This document shows, one piece after another, positions 16,771 to 24,168 of a DNA stretch of 64,000 nt. The first letter of the stretch is position 1, and every line of letters begins with the position of its first letter. Where the stretch lies: positions 41,163 to 105,162 of the forward strand of contig QZEE01000012.1 of the NCBI GenBank assembly GCA_009917445.1, in the 5' to 3' direction. Made by a program: the position numbers and the translations under genes. The notes under the pieces are model-generated. The model did not search any database. It saw only the letters and a program-made list of their open reading frames with translations, and was not told where the DNA came from. Origin of the DNA: a bacterium D16-76 (GTDB lineage: Bacteria > Bacillota > Clostridia > Oscillospirales > Acutalibacteraceae).

Positions 16771-18174
16771 ATGAGGAAATGTGTGCTGTTTTGTTTTGTA
16801 TGGATGCTGGCGGTGCTGGCGCCGGGGGCTTTGGCAAGGGCTTACGGGGGGCAGGTCCAGGTGGAAAGGGAGATTGTGCAGAGCAGCCGGGAGGATGGGC
16901 GGGAGTTTACCTTGACAGCCCGGGTATGGACCGAAGACCCGCTGGGCCCCCGGGAGCCCGGCCGGGTGCTGGTGGCGGACGGGGGCCGGGAGGAGCTGGC
17001 CCCGGCCCTGGCGCGCCTGGCAGCGGAAGCCGAGCGGGAAGAGGGGCCTGTGTGCCTGGTGATACTGGCCGGGGCGGGGGAGGCCCCGGCCGGGGAAGAA
17101 GGGCTGAAAATGCAGAGGAGCGTCCAGCGGGTGCGGGAGCGGGGCGGGCAGTCTTTTGTGTGCGGGGGGGACGGGTGGCAGGTGCTGGCAAGCGCGCCGG
17201 CAGAGGGGCATTTCTTCCCGCTGGGGGAAGAGGAGGCCTGCCGGGAAGCGGCCCGGAAGCAGGCGGAGGGGGCCTATGAAGTGGCAATACGGGAGGTGGT
17301 GGACGGGCGGTTCACCCTTACGGTGGAGGAGCGGGAGCGCTTGAAGGAGGAAGGGGCCAAGGTGCGGGCTGTGGGGGACAACTGGGTGATCGAATGGCTG
17401 GCAGAGATGCCCCGGGGCCGGGAAGAGGCCTGGGCGGGGCAATGGACGGTAGAGGCCAAGGAGGGTTTCTTGGGAGGGAACGGGGTGGCCGTGAGCGGCG
17501 GGGGCTCGGGGGTGTTTTTAGAGGGGAGGCTTGTGCGGGCCATGCCGGAGTCCCTGGCCAATGTGGGGGTAAAGCTGCGGATACGGGATGCGGAGGCAAG
17601 GGTCTTTTTAGGGGAGACTGTGCCGACGGCTTTGGGTGGACAGGCATTGGAAGAATGGATGGCCGGCTGGGGGGAGGAGCTGGACCTATATTGGGAGGAC
17701 GTGGGGACAACGGAACAGCTGGGGAGGCTGAAGCCCTGGCAGAGCACGGTGTATACCCTGCGGGCGGTGTTTACCCCAAAAGGCAATGGGGCCGGGGCTG
17801 CCGGGCCGCCGGTGGGGGCGGTGTCGGCAGAAGGCCAATATGAAGTGCGGGTGCTGCCGGGGGTCTTGCAGGTGCGGGTAGAAGGGGACGGGCTCAGCCG
17901 GGGGGACCGGCTGCCTTTGCGGGTGGAAGGCGGGGGGCAGGTGGCCAACCTTACCGCCAGGGCCGAGGCGGACCCCCAGGGCGGGGGGCTGGTGCTGGGT
18001 GCGTCCTTAGGGGGCCTGCCTTACGGCAAATATACGGTGACGCCTTTGGGGGCGGTGGGGGGCAGCCTGCTGCCCGCTCAGGAATGTCTGCTGGGGGTGT
18101 GCCGGGAGGACGACACGGTGGACGTGGCCAGGCGGTTTGGGGTAGTGAAGTTTACAGCGGGAGGCGAATCATAA
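16771..18174 (+). CDS. Secreted protein of unknown function
   Basis: 467 residues with a clear signal peptide (MRKCVLFCFVWMLAVLAPGA, cleavage likely near ALARAYG at about 26). The mature part is rich in Gly, Glu, Val and Arg and shows no domain I recognise; it has no membrane anchor, sortase motif or lipobox. The last third contains repeated beta-strand-like segments (QYEVRVLPGVLQVRVEGDG), which suggests immunoglobulin-like folds. The ATG at 16771 is chosen because it starts the signal peptide and AAGGAGG lies 9 bases upstream. A lone gene between a hairpin and a terminator; function unknown. Confidence 0.75.
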   Translation: MRKCVLFCFVWMLAVLAPGALARAYGGQVQVEREIVQSSREDGREFTLTARVWTEDPLGPREPGRVLVADGGREELAPALARLAAEAEREEGPVCLVILAGAGEAPAGEEGLKMQRSVQRVRERGGQSFVCGGDGWQVLASAPAEGHFFPLGEEEACREAARKQAEGAYEVAIREVVDGRFTLTVEERERLKEEGAKVRAVGDNWVIEWLAEMPRGREEAWAGQWTVEAKEGFLGGNGVAVSGGGSGVFLEGRLVRAMPESLANVGVKLRIRDAEARVFLGETVPTALGGQALEEWMAGWGEELDLYWEDVGTTEQLGRLKPWQSTVYTLRAVFTPKGNGAGAAGPPVGAVSAEGQYEVRVLPGVLQVRVEGDGLSRGDRLPLRVEGGGQVANLTARAEADPQGGGLVLGASLGGLPYGKYTVTPLGAVGGSLLPAQECLLGVCREDDTVDVARRFGVVKFTAGGES

Positions 18175-18180
18175 AAGGGA

Positions 18181-18209
18181 AAGGGCCCTGGCGGAATGCC
18201 GGGGCCCTT
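18181..18209. terminator. Terminator between convergent genes
   Basis: AAGGGCCCTGGC and GCCGGGGCCCTT form a 12-base-pair stem around GGAAT, with short A/T tracts on both sides. It serves the secreted-protein gene on the plus strand and the PAP2-like gene on the minus strand. Confidence 0.65.
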
Positions 18210-18227
18210 GGTTCATATTTTTGTGGG

Positions 18228-18713
18228 TCAGGGCGTGGGGGCGCGCATAAGGTGGGCGATGAAAGCGATGGCAAAGCCCAGGGCCGCGCCGCAGATCACT
18301 TCGCGGACCCGGTGGCCCAGGGACTCGTTGAGGCGGGGGATCAGGTCGTGGAGGGCCTGGCGGCTGGTTTCGTCGTCGCTTTGCTCCAGATACTCTACAA
18401 TATGGTTGATGGCCCGGGCGTGGAGGCCGGCTGCCCAGCGCACGCCGGTGGCGTCGTACATGACGATAAGGGCCAGGACAAAGGCCAGGGCAAAAACCGG
18501 ATGGTTGAAGCCGTAGAGGTAATAAGAGGTCAACAGCACCGAACAGGTTACCGCCGAATGGGAGCTGGGCATGCCGCCGGCGCCGGCCAGGCGGTGGCGG
18601 TCAAAGGACTTGTGCTTAATGGTGTCCAGCAGGGTTTTCAGCAGCTGGGCGGCCAGCCAGGAAATGACGCTGACGTTAATAAGGGGGTTGGAAAGGAAGA
18701 AGGATAAATCCAT
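18228..18713 (-). CDS. Divergent PAP2 family membrane protein (YuiD/DUF212)
   Basis: 161 residues with 4-5 membrane spans. It has LAGAGGMPSSHSAVTCSV near residue 43-60, the divergent phosphatidic-acid-phosphatase signature (MPSSHSA), and MYDATGVRWAAG near 83. The family is related to membrane phosphatases acting on lipid pyrophosphates, but the catalytic set is incomplete and no activity is proven. It stands alone on the minus strand with its own promoter. Confidence 0.9.
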   Translation of the reverse strand: MDLSFFLSNPLINVSVISWLAAQLLKTLLDTIKHKSFDRHRLAGAGGMPSSHSAVTCSVLLTSYYLYGFNHPVFALAFVLALIVMYDATGVRWAAGLHARAINHIVEYLEQSDDETSRQALHDLIPRLNESLGHRVREVICGAALGFAIAFIAHLMRAPTP

Positions 18714-18792
18714 GAGGGTACCGCCTAACTGCGCGCCAGGGCGCGGGAGATGTTTTTCATCGGGAAAGGGACGGGCTTTTCTTTATGCCTTT

Positions 18793-18822
18793 ATGATACA
18801 ATATTTGTGGGGCAGGTGTCAA
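18793..18822 (-). promoter_or_regulatory. Promoter for the divergent PAP2 gene
   Basis: Minus strand: TTGACA (18822-18817), 18-base spacer, TATCAT (18798-18793). Confidence 0.75.
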
Positions 18823-18891
18823 CTTCGAAATTGCGGGGGCCGTTTGGGGGTGTTTTGGCCTTAGGCCTTGTAAGGGGTTGGGGCTGGGCGC

Positions 18892-18920
18892 TTGCAATCT
18901 GGGGCGGGCTGTGATAAACT
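18892..18920 (+). promoter_or_regulatory. Promoter for queH
   Basis: TTGCAA (18892-18897), 17-base spacer, TAAACT (18915-18920), 30 bases before the queH start. Confidence 0.7.
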
Positions 18921-18949
18921 GGGGTAAAATCTATGGTGTGGAGGCGTTT

Positions 18950-19591
18950 ATGGCGCAGGCGGTAAGGAATTATGCGAAGGAGCTGGAGGGGCTGGAAGCC
19001 ACCCTGGCCCAGAAGGGGGAGCGGCCCAAGCTGCTGCTGCACGTGTGCTGCGCCCCCTGCGCCAGCGGGGTGTTGGAGGGCGTGGCGCGGTTTTTCCAGG
19101 TGGCGCTGGTGTTTTATAACCCCAACATTGGGCCCCGGGAGGAATATGACCGGCGGCTTTTGGAATTGAAGCGGCTGGTAGGGGAAATGCCCCTAGAGAG
19201 CCCGGTGGAGCTGCTGGAAGCCCCCTATGACGGCGGGGCCTTTGAAGAGGCGGCAAGGGGCTTGGAGGGCGAGCCCGAGGGGGGGAGCCGGTGCCTGGGG
19301 TGCTTCCGGCTGCGGCTGGGGTATACGGCGAAGCTGGCAAAGGAACGGGGGTTCGATTATTTTACCACGACCCTTTCCATCAGCCCGCTGAAAAACGCGC
19401 GGGCCCTAAACCAGATTGGGGAAGAGATGGGGCGGCGGTATGGGGTAAAGCACCTGCCCTCAGATTTTAAGAAGCGGGACGGGTACAAGCTTTCGGTCCA
19501 GCGCTCTCGGGAATACGGGCTTTACAGGCAGGATTACTGCGGATGCGTGTACTCGAAGCGGGAGCGTGGGGCTGGGGAATCGGAAAAATAG
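18950..19591 (+). CDS. queH: Epoxyqueuosine reductase QueH
   Basis: Last step of queuosine synthesis: reduces epoxyqueuosine in tRNA without cobalamin. 213 residues with the expected cysteine and metal-ligand motifs LLHVCCAPCASG near residue 30, RCLGCFRLRL near 117 and DYCGCVYSKRE near the C-terminus. The ATG at 18950 has GGAGG seven bases upstream. First gene of a run of three closely spaced genes. Confidence 0.94.
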   Translation: MAQAVRNYAKELEGLEATLAQKGERPKLLLHVCCAPCASGVLEGVARFFQVALVFYNPNIGPREEYDRRLLELKRLVGEMPLESPVELLEAPYDGGAFEEAARGLEGEPEGGSRCLGCFRLRLGYTAKLAKERGFDYFTTTLSISPLKNARALNQIGEEMGRRYGVKHLPSDFKKRDGYKLSVQRSREYGLYRQDYCGCVYSKRERGAGESEK

Positions 19592-19645
19592 CCTGCGGGA
19601 CGGCCCGCAGAGTATGGATTTTTTATAGAAGGGCGATGTTTGATT

Positions 19646-20467
19646 ATGGTGGAGTTTGCAGGAGTTTCTTACCGGGCGGCGGACGCGCACGCCCATATTT
19701 ACCCGGGGAAGATCGCGGAAAAGGCCACGGCTTCGGTGGGGGATTTTTACGGCATACCCATGCAGAACGTGGGGCTGCCCCATGTGCTGGCCCAGCGCGG
19801 GAAGGAAGCGGGCATCGACCGGTTTTTGGTGTGCTCGGTGGCTACGAAGGTGGAACAGGTGGGATCCATCAACCGGTTTATTGGGGAGAAGTGCAGGCAG
19901 TATCCGGAGTTTGTGGGGCTGGGGGCCTGGCACCAGGACGTGGAGGACATTGGCGGGGAGATGGACGAAATAGAACGGCTGGGGCTTAAGGGCATCAAAC
20001 TGCACCCGGATTTCCAGAAATTCCCCATAGACGCCCCGGGGATGCTGCCGGTGTATGAAGAGGCGAGCCGCCGGGGGCTGGTAGTGCTGTTCCATACGGG
20101 GGACAGGCGGATGGATTTTTCATCGCCCAGGCGGCTGGCGGCGGTGCTGGAAAAGCTGCCGGATTTTACCTGCATAGCCGCCCATCTGGGGGGCTATACG
20201 GAGTGGGAAGAAGCAAAGGCCTGCCTGCGGGGGACGAATGTGTATATCGATACGTCCAGTTCGCTGTTTATGGTGAGCCCGGAAAAGGCCAGGGAGAGCA
20301 TTGCCCATTTTGGGGTGGGGCATACGCTTTTCGGGACGGATTTCCCCATGTGGCAGCCGGGGGAGGAATTGGAAAGGTTTTGGGGGCTGGGGCTTTCGGA
20401 GGAAGAGAACCGGGCTGTTTTATATGAAAACTTTGCCAGGCTGTTTGGGCTGGGGGATGCGCTGTGA
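19646..20467 (+). CDS. Amidohydrolase family protein (COG2159-like)
   Basis: 273 residues, metal-dependent TIM-barrel hydrolase. The metal-binding ADAHAHIYPGK is at the N-terminus, then GIKLHPDFQKFPID near 118, VVLFHTGD near 148, FTCIAAHLGGYTEWE near 172 and the final ligand in TLFGTDFPMW near 228. The substrate is not evident; members include decarboxylases and lactonases. ATG 19646 was chosen over a TTG two codons earlier (19640), which has slightly better spacing to GAAGGG. The stop overlaps the next gene's GTG. Confidence 0.88.
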   Translation: MVEFAGVSYRAADAHAHIYPGKIAEKATASVGDFYGIPMQNVGLPHVLAQRGKEAGIDRFLVCSVATKVEQVGSINRFIGEKCRQYPEFVGLGAWHQDVEDIGGEMDEIERLGLKGIKLHPDFQKFPIDAPGMLPVYEEASRRGLVVLFHTGDRRMDFSSPRRLAAVLEKLPDFTCIAAHLGGYTEWEEAKACLRGTNVYIDTSSSLFMVSPEKARESIAHFGVGHTLFGTDFPMWQPGEELERFWGLGLSEEENRAVLYENFARLFGLGDAL

Positions 20468-21207
20468 AGGTGACGCAGAGCGCCTTTTTGCAGGCCTGCC
20501 GGGAAGAGATGGCTGGGGGGCGGGTGCGGGAGGGGATCGGCACCTTGGGGGAGAAGACCCAGCACGCGGTGCTGAAGCGGCTGTTTGGGCCGGAGGAAAG
20601 CAGCCGGGAGGTAAGGGTGGGCCCCTATGTGGCGGACGTGTGGGGGGAAGAGGGGATTGTGGAGATACAGACCCGGGGGTTTGAACGGCTGCGGGAAAAG
20701 CTGGATTACTTTTTGCAGGCGGCGCCGGTGACGGTGGTGTACCCGGTGGGGGCGGTAAAGTGGCTTTTGAAGGTCCAGGAGGACGGGAGCTTGGGGAAGC
20801 GGCGGAAGAGCCCCAAGCGGCCGGGGGCCTTTGAGATTTTGCCGGAGCTTTACCGGATAAAGCCCCTTTTAGGACGGGAGGGGCTGCGGTTTTGCGTGAT
20901 GCTGCTGGAAGTGGAGGAATACCGGCTGGAGAGGCCGGAGGTAAAGGTAGGGCGCAAGCGCACGGCCTGTTATGAGCGGATGCCAGTTTCTCTGCTGGAT
21001 GTGGTGTGGATGGGGGAAGGGGATTTTTCCCCGCTGGTGCCGGAGGGGATGACAGGGGAGTTTACGGCCAAGGAGTTTGGGAAAGCGGCAGGGCTGTCGC
21101 TGGGGAAAGCACAAACGGGATTGAATGTACTGCGAGCCGTAGGGGCGGTAGAGCTTGCGGGTAAAAGGGGAAGAGCCTACCTATACCGAAAGGCAGAGGG
21201 AGGCTAA
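20464..21207 (+). CDS. Unknown protein with PD-(D/E)XK nuclease-like motif and winged helix
   Basis: 247 residues, not recognised as a named family. The N-terminal half looks like a restriction-type nuclease fold: LGEKTQHAVLKRLF (about 28-41), then Asp58 in VADVW and EIQT at 67-70, giving the D-Xn-ExQ pattern of degenerate PD-(D/E)XK enzymes. The C-terminal part (about 195-245, FTAKEFGKAAGLSLGKAQTG) resembles a winged helix. The GTG start at 20464 overlaps the previous stop (GTGA), so the gene is translationally coupled to the amidohydrolase. Function unknown; DNA or RNA processing is a guess from the motif. Confidence 0.7.
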   Translation: MKVTQSAFLQACREEMAGGRVREGIGTLGEKTQHAVLKRLFGPEESSREVRVGPYVADVWGEEGIVEIQTRGFERLREKLDYFLQAAPVTVVYPVGAVKWLLKVQEDGSLGKRRKSPKRPGAFEILPELYRIKPLLGREGLRFCVMLLEVEEYRLERPEVKVGRKRTACYERMPVSLLDVVWMGEGDFSPLVPEGMTGEFTAKEFGKAAGLSLGKAQTGLNVLRAVGAVELAGKRGRAYLYRKAEGG

Positions 21208-21213
21208 GGCGCT

Positions 21214-21345
21214 GGGGTCCAAAGGGATCATCCCCCTGGCGGGGGCCTTGGGGGCGGAGCCCCTGAGCCGTCGGAGACGGCCTTGCCGAAGGCCATAAAA
21301 GCGTTAGCCGGGGTTTGGGGCGCAGCCCCAAGGTCTTGCCCGGGG
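21214..21345 (+). repeat. Intergenic modular repeat R2, second copy
   Basis: Shares GTCCAAAGGG, CCCTGGCGGGGG, CTTGGGGGCGGAGCCCC and GGTTTGGGG-CCCCAAGGTCTTG with 14458-14645. It starts just after the stop of the nuclease-like gene. Several GC-rich hairpins can form. Confidence 0.65.
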
Positions 21346-21408
21346 ATAATAAGGGCCCGCCGTGGGACGAGGCGGCTTTGGGGCGTTAGGCGGCTTTAAA
21401 GCCAGGCT

Positions 21409-21574
21409 TAGAGCCTGTTTCAAAACTCCGAAACGCCGTCTTTACGTCTAAAATGGACGGCTTCTGCGTCAAAAATCCTCGAAAGGCCACAGCCTTTCTC
21501 GCGTCTCTTTCCTTAAATCCGTTCCATTTTAGACAAAAGCCCCGGCATTTCTCCGGTTTTAAAACAGACCCTAG
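21409..21574. mobile_element. MITE-like palindromic element R3
   Basis: A 166-base imperfect inverted repeat. The left end TTAGAGCCTGTTTCAAAACT and the right end (complement begins CTAGGGTCTGTTTTAAAACC) match through the outer 45-50 bases, and TCTAAAATGGA occurs in both arms in opposite orientation. The centre contains CTCGAAAGGC-AGCCTTTCTCG. It has no convincing coding frame. Size and symmetry fit a non-autonomous miniature element or a large folded RNA. Confidence 0.6.
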
Positions 21575-21655
21575 CAACTGGTAAGATGAATAGCCTGCTT
21601 TCTGTTGAGACGGGCGTGGGGGCGCGTGGGCGCTATACTCTGTGTAGTGTGTCGA

Positions 21656-21684
21656 TTGACGGGGGTGGACAAATCTGGTATAAT
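21656..21684 (+). promoter_or_regulatory. Promoter of the purine operon
   Basis: TTGACG (21656-21661), 17-base spacer, perfect TATAAT (21679-21684). Only 53 bases separate it from purM, so there is no room for a purine riboswitch. Confidence 0.82.
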
Positions 21685-21737
21685 GGGAAAAGACTGCGTG
21701 GGCAGGGCGAATCTGAACAAAAACAAGGAGGCAGGAC

Positions 21738-22778
21738 ATGAAAAGCTACAGCGACAGCTACAAGAGCGCGGGCGTGGACGTGACCGCGGGGTATGAGTCG
21801 GTGGAACTGATGAAAAAGCACGTGGCACGCACCAGGATACCCGGGGTGGTCTCGGGGATTGGAGGCTTTGGGGGGCTGTTCGCGCCGCCGGTGGAAGGCA
21901 TGAAGGAGCCTGTGCTGGTGTCTGGTACCGACGGGGTGGGGACAAAGCTGAAAATCGCTATGCTGATGGACAAGCACGACACCATTGGCATTGACGCGGT
22001 GGCCATGTGCGTCAATGATGTGATCTGCTGCGGGGCAAAGCCCCTGTTCTTCTTGGATTACATTGCCTGTGGGCGGAATTTCCCGGAGAAGATCGCGCAG
22101 ATCGTGGCCGGGGTGGCCGAGGGCTGCGTGCAGGCCGGCTGCGCGCTGATCGGCGGGGAGACGGCCGAGCACCCGGGCATGATGCCGGAGGAGGAGTACG
22201 ATCTGGCCGGGTTCACGGTAGGGCTGGTGGACCGGGAGAAAATTGTGGACGGCAGCCGGCTGGAAGCGGGGGACGTGCTGATCGGGGTGCGGTCCTCGGG
22301 GGTGCACTCCAATGGGTTTTCGCTGGTGCGCAAGGTGTTTGGCATAGGGGACAGCCCGGAAGCGGTGGAGAAACCCTACAGCGAGCTGGGGGGCGCCCTG
22401 GGTGAAGCGCTGCTGACCCCTACACGCATTTATGTAAAGCCCCTGCTGGCGGCTATGGAGGCAGCGGACGTAAAGGCGGTGTCCCACATTACCGGGGGCG
22501 GTTTTTATGAGAACATACCCCGTATGATGAAAGAGGGGCTTACCGCTAAAATCGAAAAGGCCGCGGTGCCGAAGCTGCCGGTTTTTGACCTGATTGCCAA
22601 AGAAGGGGGCATACCGGAGCGGGATATGTTCAACACCTTCAACATGGGCGTGGGGCTGTGCGTGGCGGCCTCGAAGGGCACGGCCCAGAAAGCCCTGGAC
22701 GCTTTGCGGGAGGCAGGCGAACAGGCGGACGTCATAGGCGAGGTGACGGCTGGGGAAGAGGGGATCGTGCTATGGTAA
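21738..22778 (+). CDS. purM: Phosphoribosylformylglycinamidine cyclo-ligase (AIR synthetase)
   Basis: Closes the imidazole ring of AIR using ATP. 346 residues, the standard size. Family marks: YKSAGVDVTAGYESVELMKK at the start, VSGTDGVGTKLKIA near 64, the CVNDVICCGAKPLFFLDYIA block near 96, GGETAEHPGMM near 141 and HITGGGFYENIPRM near 246. AAGGAGG precedes the ATG. First gene of the purine operon. Confidence 0.97.
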   Translation: MKSYSDSYKSAGVDVTAGYESVELMKKHVARTRIPGVVSGIGGFGGLFAPPVEGMKEPVLVSGTDGVGTKLKIAMLMDKHDTIGIDAVAMCVNDVICCGAKPLFFLDYIACGRNFPEKIAQIVAGVAEGCVQAGCALIGGETAEHPGMMPEEEYDLAGFTVGLVDREKIVDGSRLEAGDVLIGVRSSGVHSNGFSLVRKVFGIGDSPEAVEKPYSELGGALGEALLTPTRIYVKPLLAAMEAADVKAVSHITGGGFYENIPRMMKEGLTAKIEKAAVPKLPVFDLIAKEGGIPERDMFNTFNMGVGLCVAASKGTAQKALDALREAGEQADVIGEVTAGEEGIVLW

Positions 22779-23398
22779 ACATGGGGGTGCTGGTCTCCGG
22801 CGGGGGGACGAACCTGCAAAAAATCCTGGACGCCCAGCAGGGCGGGGGCATCCCGAACGGCGCGGTGCGGGTGGTCATTGCCAGCCGGGGGGACGCTTAC
22901 GCCCTGGAACGGGCGAAAAAGGCGGGGGTAGAGGCCTTTGCCCTTTGCCGGAAGGACTACCCGGATGTAGAGAGCTACAGCGAAGCCCTGATAGACGCGC
23001 TGAAAAGCCGGGGGGTAGAGCTGGTGGTGCTGGCGGGCTTTTTGACCATTACCGGCGAGAACTTTGTGCGGGCTTTTGAAAACCGCATTATGAACGTGCA
23101 CCCGGCGCTTCTGCCCGCTTTTGGGGGCAAGGGGTTTTATGGGCTGCACGTCCACGAGGCGGTGTTGGAACGGGGCTGCAAGCTTACCGGGGCCACGGTG
23201 CATTTTGCCAATGAGGTGTGCGACGGCGGGCCTATCATCCTGCAAAAAGCGGTGGAGGTAAAGGAAGGGGACACCCCCGAGGCCTTACAGCGCCGGGTGA
23301 TGGAAGAGGCCGAATGGGAGCTGCTGCCCAGGGCCATAAGCCTTTTCTGCGAAGGGAAGCTGGAAGTTGCGCAAGGGAAAGTACACATAAAGGATTAG
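22772..23398 (+). CDS. purN: Phosphoribosylglycinamide formyltransferase
   Basis: Transfers a formyl group from 10-formyl-THF to GAR. 208 residues. Substrate motif VLVSGGGTNLQKILDA is at the N-terminus; the catalytic region has the MNVHPALLPAFGGKGFYG segment near 105 and HFANEVCDGGPIILQ near 133. The ATG at 22772 overlaps the purM stop by seven bases; ATG 22781 is an alternative three codons on. Confidence 0.95.
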   Translation: MVNMGVLVSGGGTNLQKILDAQQGGGIPNGAVRVVIASRGDAYALERAKKAGVEAFALCRKDYPDVESYSEALIDALKSRGVELVVLAGFLTITGENFVRAFENRIMNVHPALLPAFGGKGFYGLHVHEAVLERGCKLTGATVHFANEVCDGGPIILQKAVEVKEGDTPEALQRRVMEEAEWELLPRAISLFCEGKLEVAQGKVHIKD

Positions 23399-23416
23399 GG
23401 AAAGGGGCTGCTATTT

Positions 23417-24142
23417 ATGAAAACAATCAGCATGTATGACTGCCTGCGGGGCAACGAGTACCCCGGGCGGGGCCTGGCCATAGGCCAAAGCGCCGACGGG
23501 AAGCACGCCGTCAGCGCGTACTTTATTATGGGGCGCAGCGTCAATTCGCGCAACCGGGTGTTTGTCATGGAAGGGGACGACATGCGCACCCAGGCTTTTG
23601 ACCCGGCGAAGCTTTCGGACCCGTCTTTGGTGATCTATTTCCCGGTGAGGATGTTTGACGGGGGGATGATCGTCACAAACGGCGACCAGACCGACACCAT
23701 CTATGACAAGATAAAGGCGCACCCGGACTGCGTGGCATCTGGCTATTTCATCCGCGCCCTGCTTACCCGCACCTTTGAGCCGGACCCGCCGATCTTGACA
23801 CCGCGCATCTCCGGCATTGTTGACCTGAAGGACGGGGGGAACTACTGGCTTTCGATTTTAAAGAGCCTGGGCGGCGACGAAACCCTGGCCCAGCGGCAGT
23901 TCTTCTCTTATGACGCCAAGCCGGGGGTGGGGCATTTCATTCATACCTACGCGGGCAACGGCGACCCGGTACCCTCTTTTGCGGGCGAGCCTGCCGCGGT
24001 GGAGATCCCCAATGACATCGACAGCCTTACCCAGGGCCTGTGGGAGAGCCTGAACGAAGAGAACAAGGTTTCGCTGTTTGTGCGGTTTATCGATTTGGAA
24101 AGCGGCGCTATGGAGACGCGCCTGGTGAATAAAAACCAATAA
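23417..24142 (+). CDS. IMP cyclohydrolase, PurO-like
   Basis: Final ring closure FAICAR to IMP. 241 residues of the archaeal-type IMP cyclohydrolase family (N-terminal MYDCLRGNEYPGRGLAIGQS, then YFIMGRSVNSRNRVF, later SYDAKPGVGHFIHTY), unrelated to the usual PurH N-terminal domain. The gene directly precedes a stand-alone AICAR formyltransferase, so the two together replace bifunctional PurH. An AAGGGG lies before the ATG. Confidence 0.88.
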   Translation: MKTISMYDCLRGNEYPGRGLAIGQSADGKHAVSAYFIMGRSVNSRNRVFVMEGDDMRTQAFDPAKLSDPSLVIYFPVRMFDGGMIVTNGDQTDTIYDKIKAHPDCVASGYFIRALLTRTFEPDPPILTPRISGIVDLKDGGNYWLSILKSLGGDETLAQRQFFSYDAKPGVGHFIHTYAGNGDPVPSFAGEPAAVEIPNDIDSLTQGLWESLNEENKVSLFVRFIDLESGAMETRLVNKNQ

Positions 24143-24168
24143 AAGTATTTGGAGAAAGGTCGTGCATC

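Noticed and set aside
21662..21737. Purine riboswitch before purM
   Set aside because: Only 53 bases lie between the promoter and the start codon and no aptamer motif is present.
21386..21739. 117-residue minus-strand frame
   Set aside because: It is a translation of the MITE-like repeat and the purine promoter region.
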